52,630 nt of DNA. Origin: Clostridia bacterium. Lineage in GTDB: Bacteria; Bacillota; Clostridia; Oscillospirales; CAG-272. The position numbers and the translations under genes were made by a program. The notes under the pieces were generated by a model, which saw nothing but the letters and a program-made list of their open reading frames with translations, was not told the DNA's origin and did no database searches. This document shows positions 1 to 6,917 of the stretch, in pieces. Position 1 is the stretch's first letter; each line of letters opens with the position of its first letter. The stretch is from NCBI GenBank assembly GCA_017522125.1, contig JAFXAC010000063.1:1-52630 (forward strand). The letters are read 5' to 3'.

Positions 1-71
1 AAGGTATAAAAGCGGGAGCGAAAGGTGTTGAGGCGGCAAGCAAGGCACACGGAGCTTCGCAAAAAATGTAA
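1..71 (+). CDS. 3' end of an unidentified CDS (partial)
   Basis: One frame is open from the window edge to a TAA at 69-71 and would encode the tail GIKAGAKGVEAASKAHGAS followed by QKM. The next gene starts 11 nt later behind an AAGGAG ribosome site, the spacing expected of an operon. Only about 22 residues are visible, so no function can be given. It probably belongs to the same mobile element as the following primase-like gene. Confidence 0.4.
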   Translation, partial: GIKAGAKGVEAASKAHGASQKM

Positions 72-82
72 GGAGTATTAAA

Positions 83-1231
83 ATGGGAAGACCAAAAAAC
101 TTTGCAGATCTGCTTGAACAAGCGAGATCGAAGCCCGACCTTCGCCGCGCGCTCGATGCGCGTGGTATTTCAATAAAAAAAGCAGGACGCGCACGTGCAG
201 GCTGGAGATGGCGCACGACCGACAAAAAGGGCGAGGACGGCGACCTCTCCTCCGTTGTGTTCATAGAGTGTGCGGACGGATCGTGGTTTGCCTACGATAA
301 TAAGCAACGCACGGGCAAGCTCACACTCGATGCGATAGACGTTATGACAAAGCTCGTAGGCGTTGAATTTGACGATGCGATATATCTGCTCACGGGCGGT
401 AGCATCGGATCTGCGCCGACTCCTGCGGCTGTGGAGAAGGTCAAGGCGAGGGTGGAGGCGGTAGCCTCCCTCCCTCCGCTAAGCTTTAAGGAAGCAGAGC
501 TGCCAAAGAAGAACCACGCGGCATTCAAGATGTCCTTTGCGTATCTGATGCAGACGCGCTGTATCCCGTACGCCCTTGTAAACTCGCTGATGGCGCAGGG
601 GATAATCTACGGCGGAACTAAAAGGAGCAAGAACTCCGATACCACACATCCCTACGTCGTGTTCCCCATTATAAACCGTTCAGGCAAGATAGTAGGAGCT
701 GATCTTCGCTCCCCTCTGAGCGGTAGCTCCTTCAGGCAGATAGCTTACGGTAGTAATCCAAATTACGCTTGGGGATTTAGATATTGCATTGACAAGATAG
801 AGCTTGACACTCCCATCTTCTTCTGTGAGTCGCCACTTGATGCGATGAGCCTGTGCGCCCTGACCGAGATCCCCGGCGTGTACATATCCCTCGGCGGTGT
901 GAAGGATATGACGATGAGGAGTATGGTTTTCAAGCTGGGAGGAACTCCCGTCATAACCGTTGATAACGACGACGGAGGAAGAAAGTTTGCGGCACGTAAT
1001 CCGAGTTACAACGATATGCTCACTCCGAGCGTGGAGGGGGTAAAGGATTGGAACGATCTATTGAAGCACTACATTGAAACGGGAAAGGATATCCCGATGA
1101 TGAAGTACGACAAGGTAAACGTTGCCCCGATCTTCGATGGGGATGTCGTCGGTATGGCAGACCCCGAAAATGAGCTTGAGGGTGACGAAGCCGAGCCGAC
1201 GGACGAAAGCGCAAACGACGAAACAGCATAA
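83..1231 (+). CDS. DUF3991/Toprim primase-like protein of a mobile element
   Basis: A 382-aa protein starting at ATG 83 after AAGGAG. The N-terminal half resembles DUF3991-type domains (conserved FIECADGSWFAYDNK and a region around residues 65-105). The C-terminal half carries a Toprim-like fold: ESPLDAMSLCAL near residue 250 would hold the catalytic Glu, and VDNDDGG near residue 293 the metal-binding acidic motif. Proteins of this architecture are typical cargo of integrative conjugative elements and plasmids, where they are thought to act in DNA priming or replication. The tail (about residues 355-382) is acidic and low-complexity. An upstream CDS ends 11 nt away, and a strong terminator follows. 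I infer this is the last gene of a conjugative or integrated element extending left of the window. Confidence 0.75.
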   Translation: MGRPKNFADLLEQARSKPDLRRALDARGISIKKAGRARAGWRWRTTDKKGEDGDLSSVVFIECADGSWFAYDNKQRTGKLTLDAIDVMTKLVGVEFDDAIYLLTGGSIGSAPTPAAVEKVKARVEAVASLPPLSFKEAELPKKNHAAFKMSFAYLMQTRCIPYALVNSLMAQGIIYGGTKRSKNSDTTHPYVVFPIINRSGKIVGADLRSPLSGSSFRQIAYGSNPNYAWGFRYCIDKIELDTPIFFCESPLDAMSLCALTEIPGVYISLGGVKDMTMRSMVFKLGGTPVITVDNDDGGRKFAARNPSYNDMLTPSVEGVKDWNDLLKHYIETGKDIPMMKYDKVNVAPIFDGDVVGMADPENELEGDEAEPTDESANDETA

Positions 1232-1236
1232 AGCAA

Positions 1237-1268
1237 GGCGCGCTCCATCACGGGGCGCGCCCTTTTTT
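1237..1268 (+). terminator. Rho-independent terminator after the Toprim gene
   Basis: A GGCGCGCt/gGCGCGCC stem closes a short loop and is followed by TTTTTTCTTTT. It lies 5 nt after the stop codon of the primase-like gene. Confidence 0.8.
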
Positions 1269-1330
1269 CTTTTGTTTCGGAACTCCCAACTTCTGCACCA
1301 CAGGTGCAGAAGCTCCCCTCGCGCATCACG

Positions 1331-1812
1331 CCAACTTCGGACCCACTGGGTCTAAAGTTACCTTGCGCGGAGCGTAGGGGTTAAAATTGTACCACCCCTC
1401 TTTTTCCTTTTGTTTCGGAAGCCCGCCGCAGGCGTCCGCCGAAAACGGCGGCACTTGGCGATGCTTCCGCGCCGAGCCTCGCGGGAGGACGCGGGGTATA
1501 AGGTACTTTTCTCTGTGCGAGAAAAGCATACGTCAGGGGCAGTCCCCCGACGTATTTTCAGATTAGCGCAAGATACGGATGTGTCGGACAAAAGTCCTCA
1601 CATCCCATCTTGTCGGCTGCGCCGAAGGCTTAAGGGGATCTTGCTCCCCTGACCCTCGCCGTACGGTACGTATGGTATGGTACGCCTTCGGCGCAGCTCC
1701 CTAACTTTGGACCCAGTGGGTCCAAAGTTGCTATGAGCCGTTCGCCTAACTTCGGACCCACTGGGTCTAAAGTTACCTTGCGCATAGCGTAGAGGTTAAA
1801 ATTGTACCACCC
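1331..1812. repeat. Repeat cluster of AACTTCGGACCC..GGGTCTAAAGTT hairpins
   Basis: Two near-identical ~67-bp direct repeats lie at about 1331-1398 and 1746-1812. Each begins with the palindrome ACTTCGGACCCACTGGGTCT-AAAGT, continues with TACCTTGCGC, an AGCGTAG-like segment, and ends with GGTTAAAATTGTACCACCC. A third, shorter relative (ACTTTGGACCCAGTGGGTCC-AAAGT) is at about 1702-1730. Between them are other short palindromes (CGTACGGTACG near 1661, a CTTTTCTC/GAGAAAAG stem near 1506-1527). I see no credible gene in 1269-1930. The repeats do not belong to the hairpin-array family seen elsewhere in the window. Confidence 0.7.
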
Positions 1813-1898
1813 TTTTCCCCTTGCTGCTGAACCTCGCGCCCTCGATGTCATACCAAACGGCGTTTAGTATGACATTTTATTTTTTGGCAAAAAACCAC

Positions 1899-1927
1899 TT
1901 GACTTTTTCAGGTGTGCGTATTATAAT
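1899..1927 (+). promoter_or_regulatory. Sigma-70-type promoter, plus strand
   Basis: TTGACT at 1899-1904, 17-nt spacer, TATAAT at 1922-1927. It would transcribe antisense to the candidate small RNA, towards a terminator at 2139-2170. Confidence 0.5.
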
Positions 1928-1937
1928 AAATTATAAA

Positions 1938-2100
1938 ACAAAAACGGCATCCACAAGGATGCCGCCCAAAGCCCGAAACACGTGACGTTGACGCGTCGCG
2001 CGCTTCACAAAGTCCACCGTTCTGAGCGGATAGACCTTGCTTGGCTGTGCTAAACAATTTCGGTTTAGCTCATCTGAATTGGAAGTAAAAAGTTTTTTAC
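1938..2100 (-). ncRNA. Candidate structured small RNA, ~163 nt, class not recognised
   Basis: The minus strand has a perfect promoter (TTGACA, 17 nt, TATAAT at 2135-2107) and, about 160 nt downstream, a terminator: CGGCATCC/GGATGCCG (1945-1964) followed by a T-rich run. Within the transcript are GCTAAAC/GTTTAGC (a perfect 7-bp hairpin) and a GTCTATC..GGTGGAC stem, with no open reading frame of note. I compared it mentally with 6S, SRP, tmRNA and RNase P; it lacks the closing stem of 6S and the signature loops of the others. The same DNA also has a promoter and terminator on the opposite strand, so orientation is inferred from the stronger minus-strand signals. Confidence 0.5.
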
Positions 2101-2106
2101 GTTCCA

Positions 2107-2135
2107 ATTATAGCATAAGTTTAAGTGTTTGTCAA
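2107..2135 (-). promoter_or_regulatory. Consensus promoter of the candidate small RNA
   Basis: Read on the minus strand: TTGACA (2135-2130), 17-nt spacer, TATAAT (2112-2107). Both hexamers match consensus exactly. Confidence 0.65.
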
Positions 2136-2138
2136 CGC

Positions 2139-2170
2139 CCTGCGGAGGATTTTAGACCGCAGGCTTTTTT
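2139..2170 (+). terminator. Rho-independent terminator, plus strand
   Basis: CCTGCGG (2139-2145) pairs with CCGCAGG (2157-2163), followed by CTTTTTTG. No plus-strand gene precedes it, but the promoter at 1899-1927 could produce an antisense RNA ending here. Confidence 0.6.
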
Positions 2171-2498
2171 GTTGCCTGCGCAGGCTCATTGACAACCGAA
2201 TAGCGTTGTTTTCTTCTTTCCACCTGCCGCCCCTTCAACAAGGGCAAGCCCTCGACCGACAAGCTGCGGCGCAGCTTGCGACTGTGAGATGCCTTCTCGC
2301 TTATGGCAATGACTTAGCAGGGGGACATAATGATACTTGGGACTCATACGAGTTTCGCTCCCGTAACAAAAAGGGGGCTGTCCGCATTAAGACTGCGGCA
2401 ATGCAATCGCAAAGGCTGCGATGAGAACACGGCGCGGGAACAGTCTTTCGTTTTTGTCAAATACCCACCGTCGCATATTTGCGACGGCGAGTAAATGT
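2171..2498. other. Non-coding spacer with short palindromes
   Basis: No gene is credible here. The stretch contains palindromes such as CAAGCTGCGGCGCAGCTTG (near 2260) and CTTCAACAAG, and a hairpin CCGTCGCATATTTGCGACGG at 2468-2487 just past the 3' end of the tRNA. The latter may help terminate the tRNA transcript. The remainder looks like degenerate interspersed repeat. Confidence 0.4.
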
Positions 2499-2589
2499 TG
2501 GCGGAGATGGAGAGATTTGAACTCTCGCGCCGGTTACCCGACCTACACCCTTAGCAGGGGCGCCTCTTCGGCCTCTTGAGTACATCTCC
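2499..2589 (-). tRNA. tRNA-Ser (anticodon GCU)
   Basis: On the minus strand the molecule begins GGAGATG and ends CATCTCC-G-CCA, so the acceptor stem is perfect and CCA is encoded. The anticodon loop reads CTGCTAA, giving anticodon GCU, and a long variable arm follows (GGTCGGGTAACCGG region), as in class II serine tRNAs. The T loop is GTTCAAATC. Length 91 nt including CCA. A consensus promoter lies 33-68 nt upstream. Its 3' end faces the putative mobile-element end at the left of the window, the usual side for integration into a tRNA gene. Confidence 0.95.
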
Positions 2590-2628
2590 ACGTACCTTGT
2601 GGACGCCGGTTGCATAGTCCACTCGATT

Positions 2629-2657
2629 ATTATAACCCATCTTATCCAATTTGTCAA
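2629..2657 (-). promoter_or_regulatory. Promoter of tRNA-Ser
   Basis: Minus strand TTGACA (2657-2652), 17-nt spacer, TATAAT (2634-2629). Both boxes are perfect and correctly placed for the tRNA starting at 2589. Confidence 0.75.
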
Positions 2658-2659
2658 TA

Positions 2660-2930
2660 CCTTTTTTTATTTTTTTCCTTTTGTCCCTTCGCGCCCACGA
2701 AAATGCGCGCTCGCGGGTGAGATGCGCGCTTTCGCTTGCCCAAGCGCGAATGCCGGAGAAAGGTGGTTTTTGTGGCACGAGGTGGACGAAAATGGGCAAA
2801 AATGACATTCCGTGTGGGCGAACAGCCGCCGCAAAAACCAAAAATGCACTCCTCGTATTTGTTCATTTTGTCCAAATCCTCGTTATTTTTTTATCAAAAT
2901 TGCAAGAATTGCACAAAAAATTTAAAAAAA
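2660..2930. other. Spacer without recognisable gene
   Basis: Several overlapping reading frames exist on both strands but none has an RBS, family resemblance or plausible composition. I see no RNA gene or repeat-array module here. Confidence 0.4.
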
Positions 2931-2933
2931 CAT

Positions 2934-2962
2934 TTGACTTTTTTGTTTCTTTATGTTAATAT
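2934..2962 (+). promoter_or_regulatory. Promoter of the first phosphoesterase gene
   Basis: TTGACT (2934-2939), 17 nt, TAATAT (2957-2962), 51 nt ahead of the start codon. The flank is very AT-rich. Confidence 0.5.
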
Positions 2963-3013
2963 GTATTGTGAATTAACGTTCGCTATTTTTAGCAAACCCG
3001 AAAGGAGAAAACG

Positions 3014-6000
3014 ATGAACACACAAGCTGTTTCGAAAAAAGGCATTTCACGCCTTTTCTCAGCTCTGCTTTCGTTCGTGATGTTTTGTTCGATGTTCGTC
3101 GGCGTTCTGGATTTCACGTCCATTGAAACGTCCGCCTTCGATCCCACATCCTACAGCATCCCCACGAGTGGCACGACGTCCTCGTACTACTTCAGAGCGA
3201 CCCCCACAGTATTTGAGATGGGCGACGGCTACGCCGTAATTTGGGTAACCAACTTTACGGGTACGGGCTACATCAAATACACCTATCAGGGCAAATCCTA
3301 CACCGTCTACGACGAGATGGCAGGTATTGTCAAGACCAACGAGAACATCCACGTTGTCAAGGTTCCCCACGAGCATATACTCGATAACACCTACACCGTT
3401 TATTCTCAGGTGGTCAGCGCTAACAACGCTACGACGCTGACCTACGGCACGACCGTTTCCTGCGGTCCTCTTAAGCTGAACAAGTACGCAAGCGAGGACG
3501 AATTCAACGTTCTTCAGCTTACCGATACGCACAGCTACCCCGACCGCGCGATGAAGGCGGCAAAGCAGTTCTCCACTCGCCCCGACCTTATCGCATTTAC
3601 GGGTGATATCGCAACGTATTCGAGAAACAAGGACGATATCATCAACAACGTATTCGGTCTTATCGGCAAAGTTTCCCGCGGACAGTTCCCCGTCGTTTAC
3701 TGCCGCGGTAACCACGAAACGCGCGGACGCTACGCCGCGATGCTCCGTGACTATTTCCCCACCGAGACGGGCGAGTTTTACTACGATTTTGAGTACGGAC
3801 CCTTCTACGGCGTCGTTCTGGATACGGGCGAGGACAAGGTCGATACCCACGTTGAGTACGGTGACACCGTAAACTTCAAGGAGTACCTTAAGAACGAAAA
3901 GGCGTGGCTCTCCACCCTTACGCCCTCCTCCAAGGCGTTCCGTATGGCTATCTACCACATACCCAACCTCGGAAACCTGAACGCAACGGGCATTTCCTTC
4001 GTTCCCCAGCTCAACGCTCTCGGACTCCACTTCGGTATCTGCGGTCACTACCACTCTACCTCGTGGAAGGCATCGGGCTCGTACAGCCTGAACTTCCCGC
4101 AGCTCATAATGGGCGGCGACCCCTACGGCACTACGGGTGACGTTACGGCGGCTCGTCTGACCTTTACGAAGGATTCCTCGGGCTCAAAGACGCTTGACAT
4201 TCGCGTTGCAAGCCAGAACGGTAACACAAAGCTTGACAAGTCGATCAGCATCGGCAGCACCAAGGCTTCCGCCTCCAAATACTCTCCCGTTGATTTCGGT
4301 CTCAACCAGAAGACCGCCATCACCTCCATCGGACTTTCCTTTACCGCACACCCCGTCGTATTCGAGACGGGCGACCCCGACTACTACACCGTTTGCTTCG
4401 CAACCAGCGCAAGAACTATGGGCTTTGTCGAATACTCGTATCTCGACACCACCTACAAGGTCTTTGACGAATCGGGCGGCGGACGGCGAACGTACGATAC
4501 GCTGCATACGATACAAATTCCCAAAGCGCACCTTAATAACAACGTTTACCGCGTCGGCGGTATCGAATGCACGCGCCACGACCCCAACCACCACGCAAAG
4601 GGCACGAGCTGTCTTAGCTACTACTACGTCTTTGAAAACAGAGATTCGGGCGAGGCGGTAAACGTATTTAACGTCCCCGACCTCGTATCCAGCGCTTCAA
4701 ACACCACCGAGGAGACCGTTGCCGCGGCAGTTGCGGCGCTCGGAACGAGCCCCGCGCTCATTATCGCCAACGGTGACTCCCGCGCTGTAAACAACAATGC
4801 AGATTCCATCGCAACCATGCTCGACGGTCTTGCCGACATTTCGGGCTCGGCGCACCCCGTCGTTTACGTGCGCGGCGACCGCGACAACCTCGGTCAGTAC
4901 GTATCCCAGCTTCCGAGATATCTCTCGCTTGACGATTTCTACTACACCGTTGATTACGACAACTACACCTTCGTCGTAGTCGATACCCTCTCTATCGCAA
5001 GCTCTCACAGCTCGCTCAACGTGGGCGGCACGTACCTTGCTGAACAGAATGAGTGGATAAACTCCCTCACTCTTGACGAGGACAAGACCACCGTCGTTCT
5101 TTCGCACATTCCGCTTGACACCTACGATGCAAAATCGGGCTATTCTTGGCGCGCGGCTCTTGAATCCAAGGGCGCAGACCTGTTTATGTCAGGTAATGAC
5201 AGCGCGGGAAGCTTCGGTGTCAGCATTACCGACGGCAACGTGCTTTCCGTCAAGGGCGGCGGCTACAAGTCCTCCTCCTCTGTCGGAACCGCAGTAAACG
5301 TCCTGCTTTCGGGCGATTACGCAAAGATAACCGCAGTTAACAACAGCGGCTCTACCGTTTATAACAAGACCTTCAGACTCTTTGGCGCGGTTGAGGTAAG
5401 CTCCTCCATCGCGGCAGTTGAGCCCACGCTCACGAACGGAGTTTACTCCATTACCGAAGCGGGCAACCTCGTTTGGATGTCCGAAAACGTCGGAAAAATG
5501 AACGGCTTTAAGGGCAAGACGTTCCGCCTTGACGCGAACGTTGATATGAAGCTCGTTCCCTTTACCCCCATCGGCGGTAATACTGCCGAGTACGTTGACT
5601 CGGGCGCGACCTGCAATAAGTTTATGGGCACGTTCGACGGCAACAATAAGACCATAAAGAACCTTTACATCGACCTTCCCAACAATAACAGCTACGTAGG
5701 CCTCTTTGGCTACGCGCAGGGCGCGACCATAAAGAACCTTACCCTCGCGGGCGGCTGTGTAAACGGCGCGATGTACCTTGCCGCACTCGTCGGACTTGCA
5801 GAGAACTGCACCATTACCGGATGCTTTACCTACGCTGAGGTACAGAGCGTCGGCACCAAGGTCGGCTCTATCGCGGGTCTTGCAACGGGTACTACCATCA
5901 ACTCCTGCGGTAACTTCGGTATAGTTTCCACTACCTGCAACGATTCTGCCATAGTGGGCGGTTTCGTAGGTCAGTCGTATGCGGACGAAGTAACCAACAA

Positions 6001-6844
6001 CTTCAACAACTCCTTTAACCGCGGACACGTTATAGTCGGCGTAGGTCAGGCAGCGACCCCCTCTAAGGGTCACGTCGGCGGACTCGTTGGCTACTCGGGC
6101 TCGTCCCGCGTAAATATCGCAAACTGCTATAACACGGGCGCTACCGTAAGCTATGCGGCAGGCGGCGCGGGTGTCGTAGGCTCTTACAAGGCTACGGGCT
6201 ATATGACCATCACCAACACCTACTACGTGCGCGGAAACGCATACTATCAGCAGGCATTCATGGATGCGTACAGCGATTGGTCGAATGCGGCAGGCTCCGG
6301 CACCGTTGAAAAATGGGATGCGTCGAGCATGAAGACGCAGAACTTTGCTACCACGCTCAACTCCAAGGTATTCATCTACAACGCAAGCATAAACGACGGC
6401 TACCCCGTACCCGCAGTATTCCTTAACATCGATACCTCGAACACAGAGTACTCCATAACCGTTGACGAAAGCTCGGGACTTACCATTTCGGGCGGCGTGC
6501 TTTACGGCGTGAGCGCCCAGACGCTTGCCGACGAGCTGCGTCAGAACATCACGAACGAAACGGGAATCACCATAAACGGCACGGGAACGGGCAGCACCGT
6601 AACCCTTACCGTTGACGGACTCGTAGTTGACACCGTTATCATCGCCATCGTGGGCGACCTTGACGGCGACGGTGACATCACCGCGAGCGACTACGTTGAG
6701 CTGAAGAACGCCATCGTTACCGACGAAGCCCCCCACGGCATCTACGCTTATGCGGCGGACGCCAACAGCGACGGCGTATTTACCTCGCTTGACCTGCTTC
6801 TTGTAAGCTCCTACGTTTCGGGCGTAGTAACCGTTATTGATTAA
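3014..6844 (+). CDS. Secreted dual-domain metallophosphoesterase with GLUG repeats and C-terminal dockerin
   Basis: A 1276-aa exported protein. Residues 1 to about 42 form a signal peptide with a long positive N region. Residues ~45-155 are a beta domain like the N-terminal fibronectin-like domain of purple acid phosphatases. Residues ~165-400 are a calcineurin-like phosphoesterase with the full metal set: D171-x-H173, G197-D198, G232-N-H-E235, H315, G344-H-Y-H347. A second copy of both domains follows (~435-800), but its motifs are degenerate (PDL for DTH, GDRD for GNHE, GNDS for GHxH), so it is probably inactive. Residues ~810-1130 contain GLUG-type repeats (FDGNNKTIKNLYI and relatives). 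The end (~1213-1276) is a type I dockerin with two calcium loops, DLDGDGDITASDY and DANSDGVFTSLDL. RBS AAAGGAG precedes ATG 3014. The substrate is unknown; it likely acts outside the cell, bound to a cohesin partner encoded elsewhere. Confidence 0.85.
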   Translation: MNTQAVSKKGISRLFSALLSFVMFCSMFVGVLDFTSIETSAFDPTSYSIPTSGTTSSYYFRATPTVFEMGDGYAVIWVTNFTGTGYIKYTYQGKSYTVYDEMAGIVKTNENIHVVKVPHEHILDNTYTVYSQVVSANNATTLTYGTTVSCGPLKLNKYASEDEFNVLQLTDTHSYPDRAMKAAKQFSTRPDLIAFTGDIATYSRNKDDIINNVFGLIGKVSRGQFPVVYCRGNHETRGRYAAMLRDYFPTETGEFYYDFEYGPFYGVVLDTGEDKVDTHVEYGDTVNFKEYLKNEKAWLSTLTPSSKAFRMAIYHIPNLGNLNATGISFVPQLNALGLHFGICGHYHSTSWKASGSYSLNFPQLIMGGDPYGTTGDVTAARLTFTKDSSGSKTLDIRVASQNGNTKLDKSISIGSTKASASKYSPVDFGLNQKTAITSIGLSFTAHPVVFETGDPDYYTVCFATSARTMGFVEYSYLDTTYKVFDESGGGRRTYDTLHTIQIPKAHLNNNVYRVGGIECTRHDPNHHAKGTSCLSYYYVFENRDSGEAVNVFNVPDLVSSASNTTEETVAAAVAALGTSPALIIANGDSRAVNNNADSIATMLDGLADISGSAHPVVYVRGDRDNLGQYVSQLPRYLSLDDFYYTVDYDNYTFVVVDTLSIASSHSSLNVGGTYLAEQNEWINSLTLDEDKTTVVLSHIPLDTYDAKSGYSWRAALESKGADLFMSGNDSAGSFGVSITDGNVLSVKGGGYKSSSSVGTAVNVLLSGDYAKITAVNNSGSTVYNKTFRLFGAVEVSSSIAAVEPTLTNGVYSITEAGNLVWMSENVGKMNGFKGKTFRLDANVDMKLVPFTPIGGNTAEYVDSGATCNKFMGTFDGNNKTIKNLYIDLPNNNSYVGLFGYAQGATIKNLTLAGGCVNGAMYLAALVGLAENCTITGCFTYAEVQSVGTKVGSIAGLATGTTINSCGNFGIVSTTCNDSAIVGGFVGQSYADEVTNNFNNSFNRGHVIVGVGQAATPSKGHVGGLVGYSGSSRVNIANCYNTGATVSYAAGGAGVVGSYKATGYMTITNTYYVRGNAYYQQAFMDAYSDWSNAAGSGTVEKWDASSMKTQNFATTLNSKVFIYNASINDGYPVPAVFLNIDTSNTEYSITVDESSGLTISGGVLYGVSAQTLADELRQNITNETGITINGTGTGSTVTLTVDGLVVDTVIIAIVGDLDGDGDITASDYVELKNAIVTDEAPHGIYAYAADANSDGVFTSLDLLLVSSYVSGVVTVID

Positions 6845-6854
6845 AATGAAAATT

Positions 6855-6876
6855 GGGGCTTCCCACAGGAAGCCCC
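6855..6876 (+). terminator. Hairpin after phosphoesterase 1
   Basis: A perfect GGGGCTTCC-caca-GGAAGCCCC stem-loop 10 nt after the stop codon. The T-tract is weak. A near-identical stem follows the next paralogue at 9728, so it seems duplicated together with the gene. Confidence 0.6.
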
Positions 6877-6917
6877 ATATTTGACTTCATTAAACCTAAA
6901 AACCGAAGGGAGAAAAA

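Noticed and set aside
1938..2100. 6S RNA, SRP RNA or tmRNA assignment for the candidate small RNA
   Set aside because: The 5' and 3' ends do not pair into a 6S-type closing stem, the SRP GGAA/GCAG tetraloop helix is absent, and there is no tRNA-like domain or tag peptide.
2125..2424. 99-codon frame on the plus strand
   Set aside because: No RBS, composition of repeat-derived sequence, and it runs through a terminator and palindromes.
3059..4054. Long minus-strand reading frame opposite phosphoesterase 1, and similar ones opposite phosphoesterases 3-4 and carB (the latter over 1100 codons)
   Set aside because: They mirror the codon structure of well-supported plus-strand genes, have no RBS and give Val/Arg-rich sequences without family resemblance. 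They are shadows.
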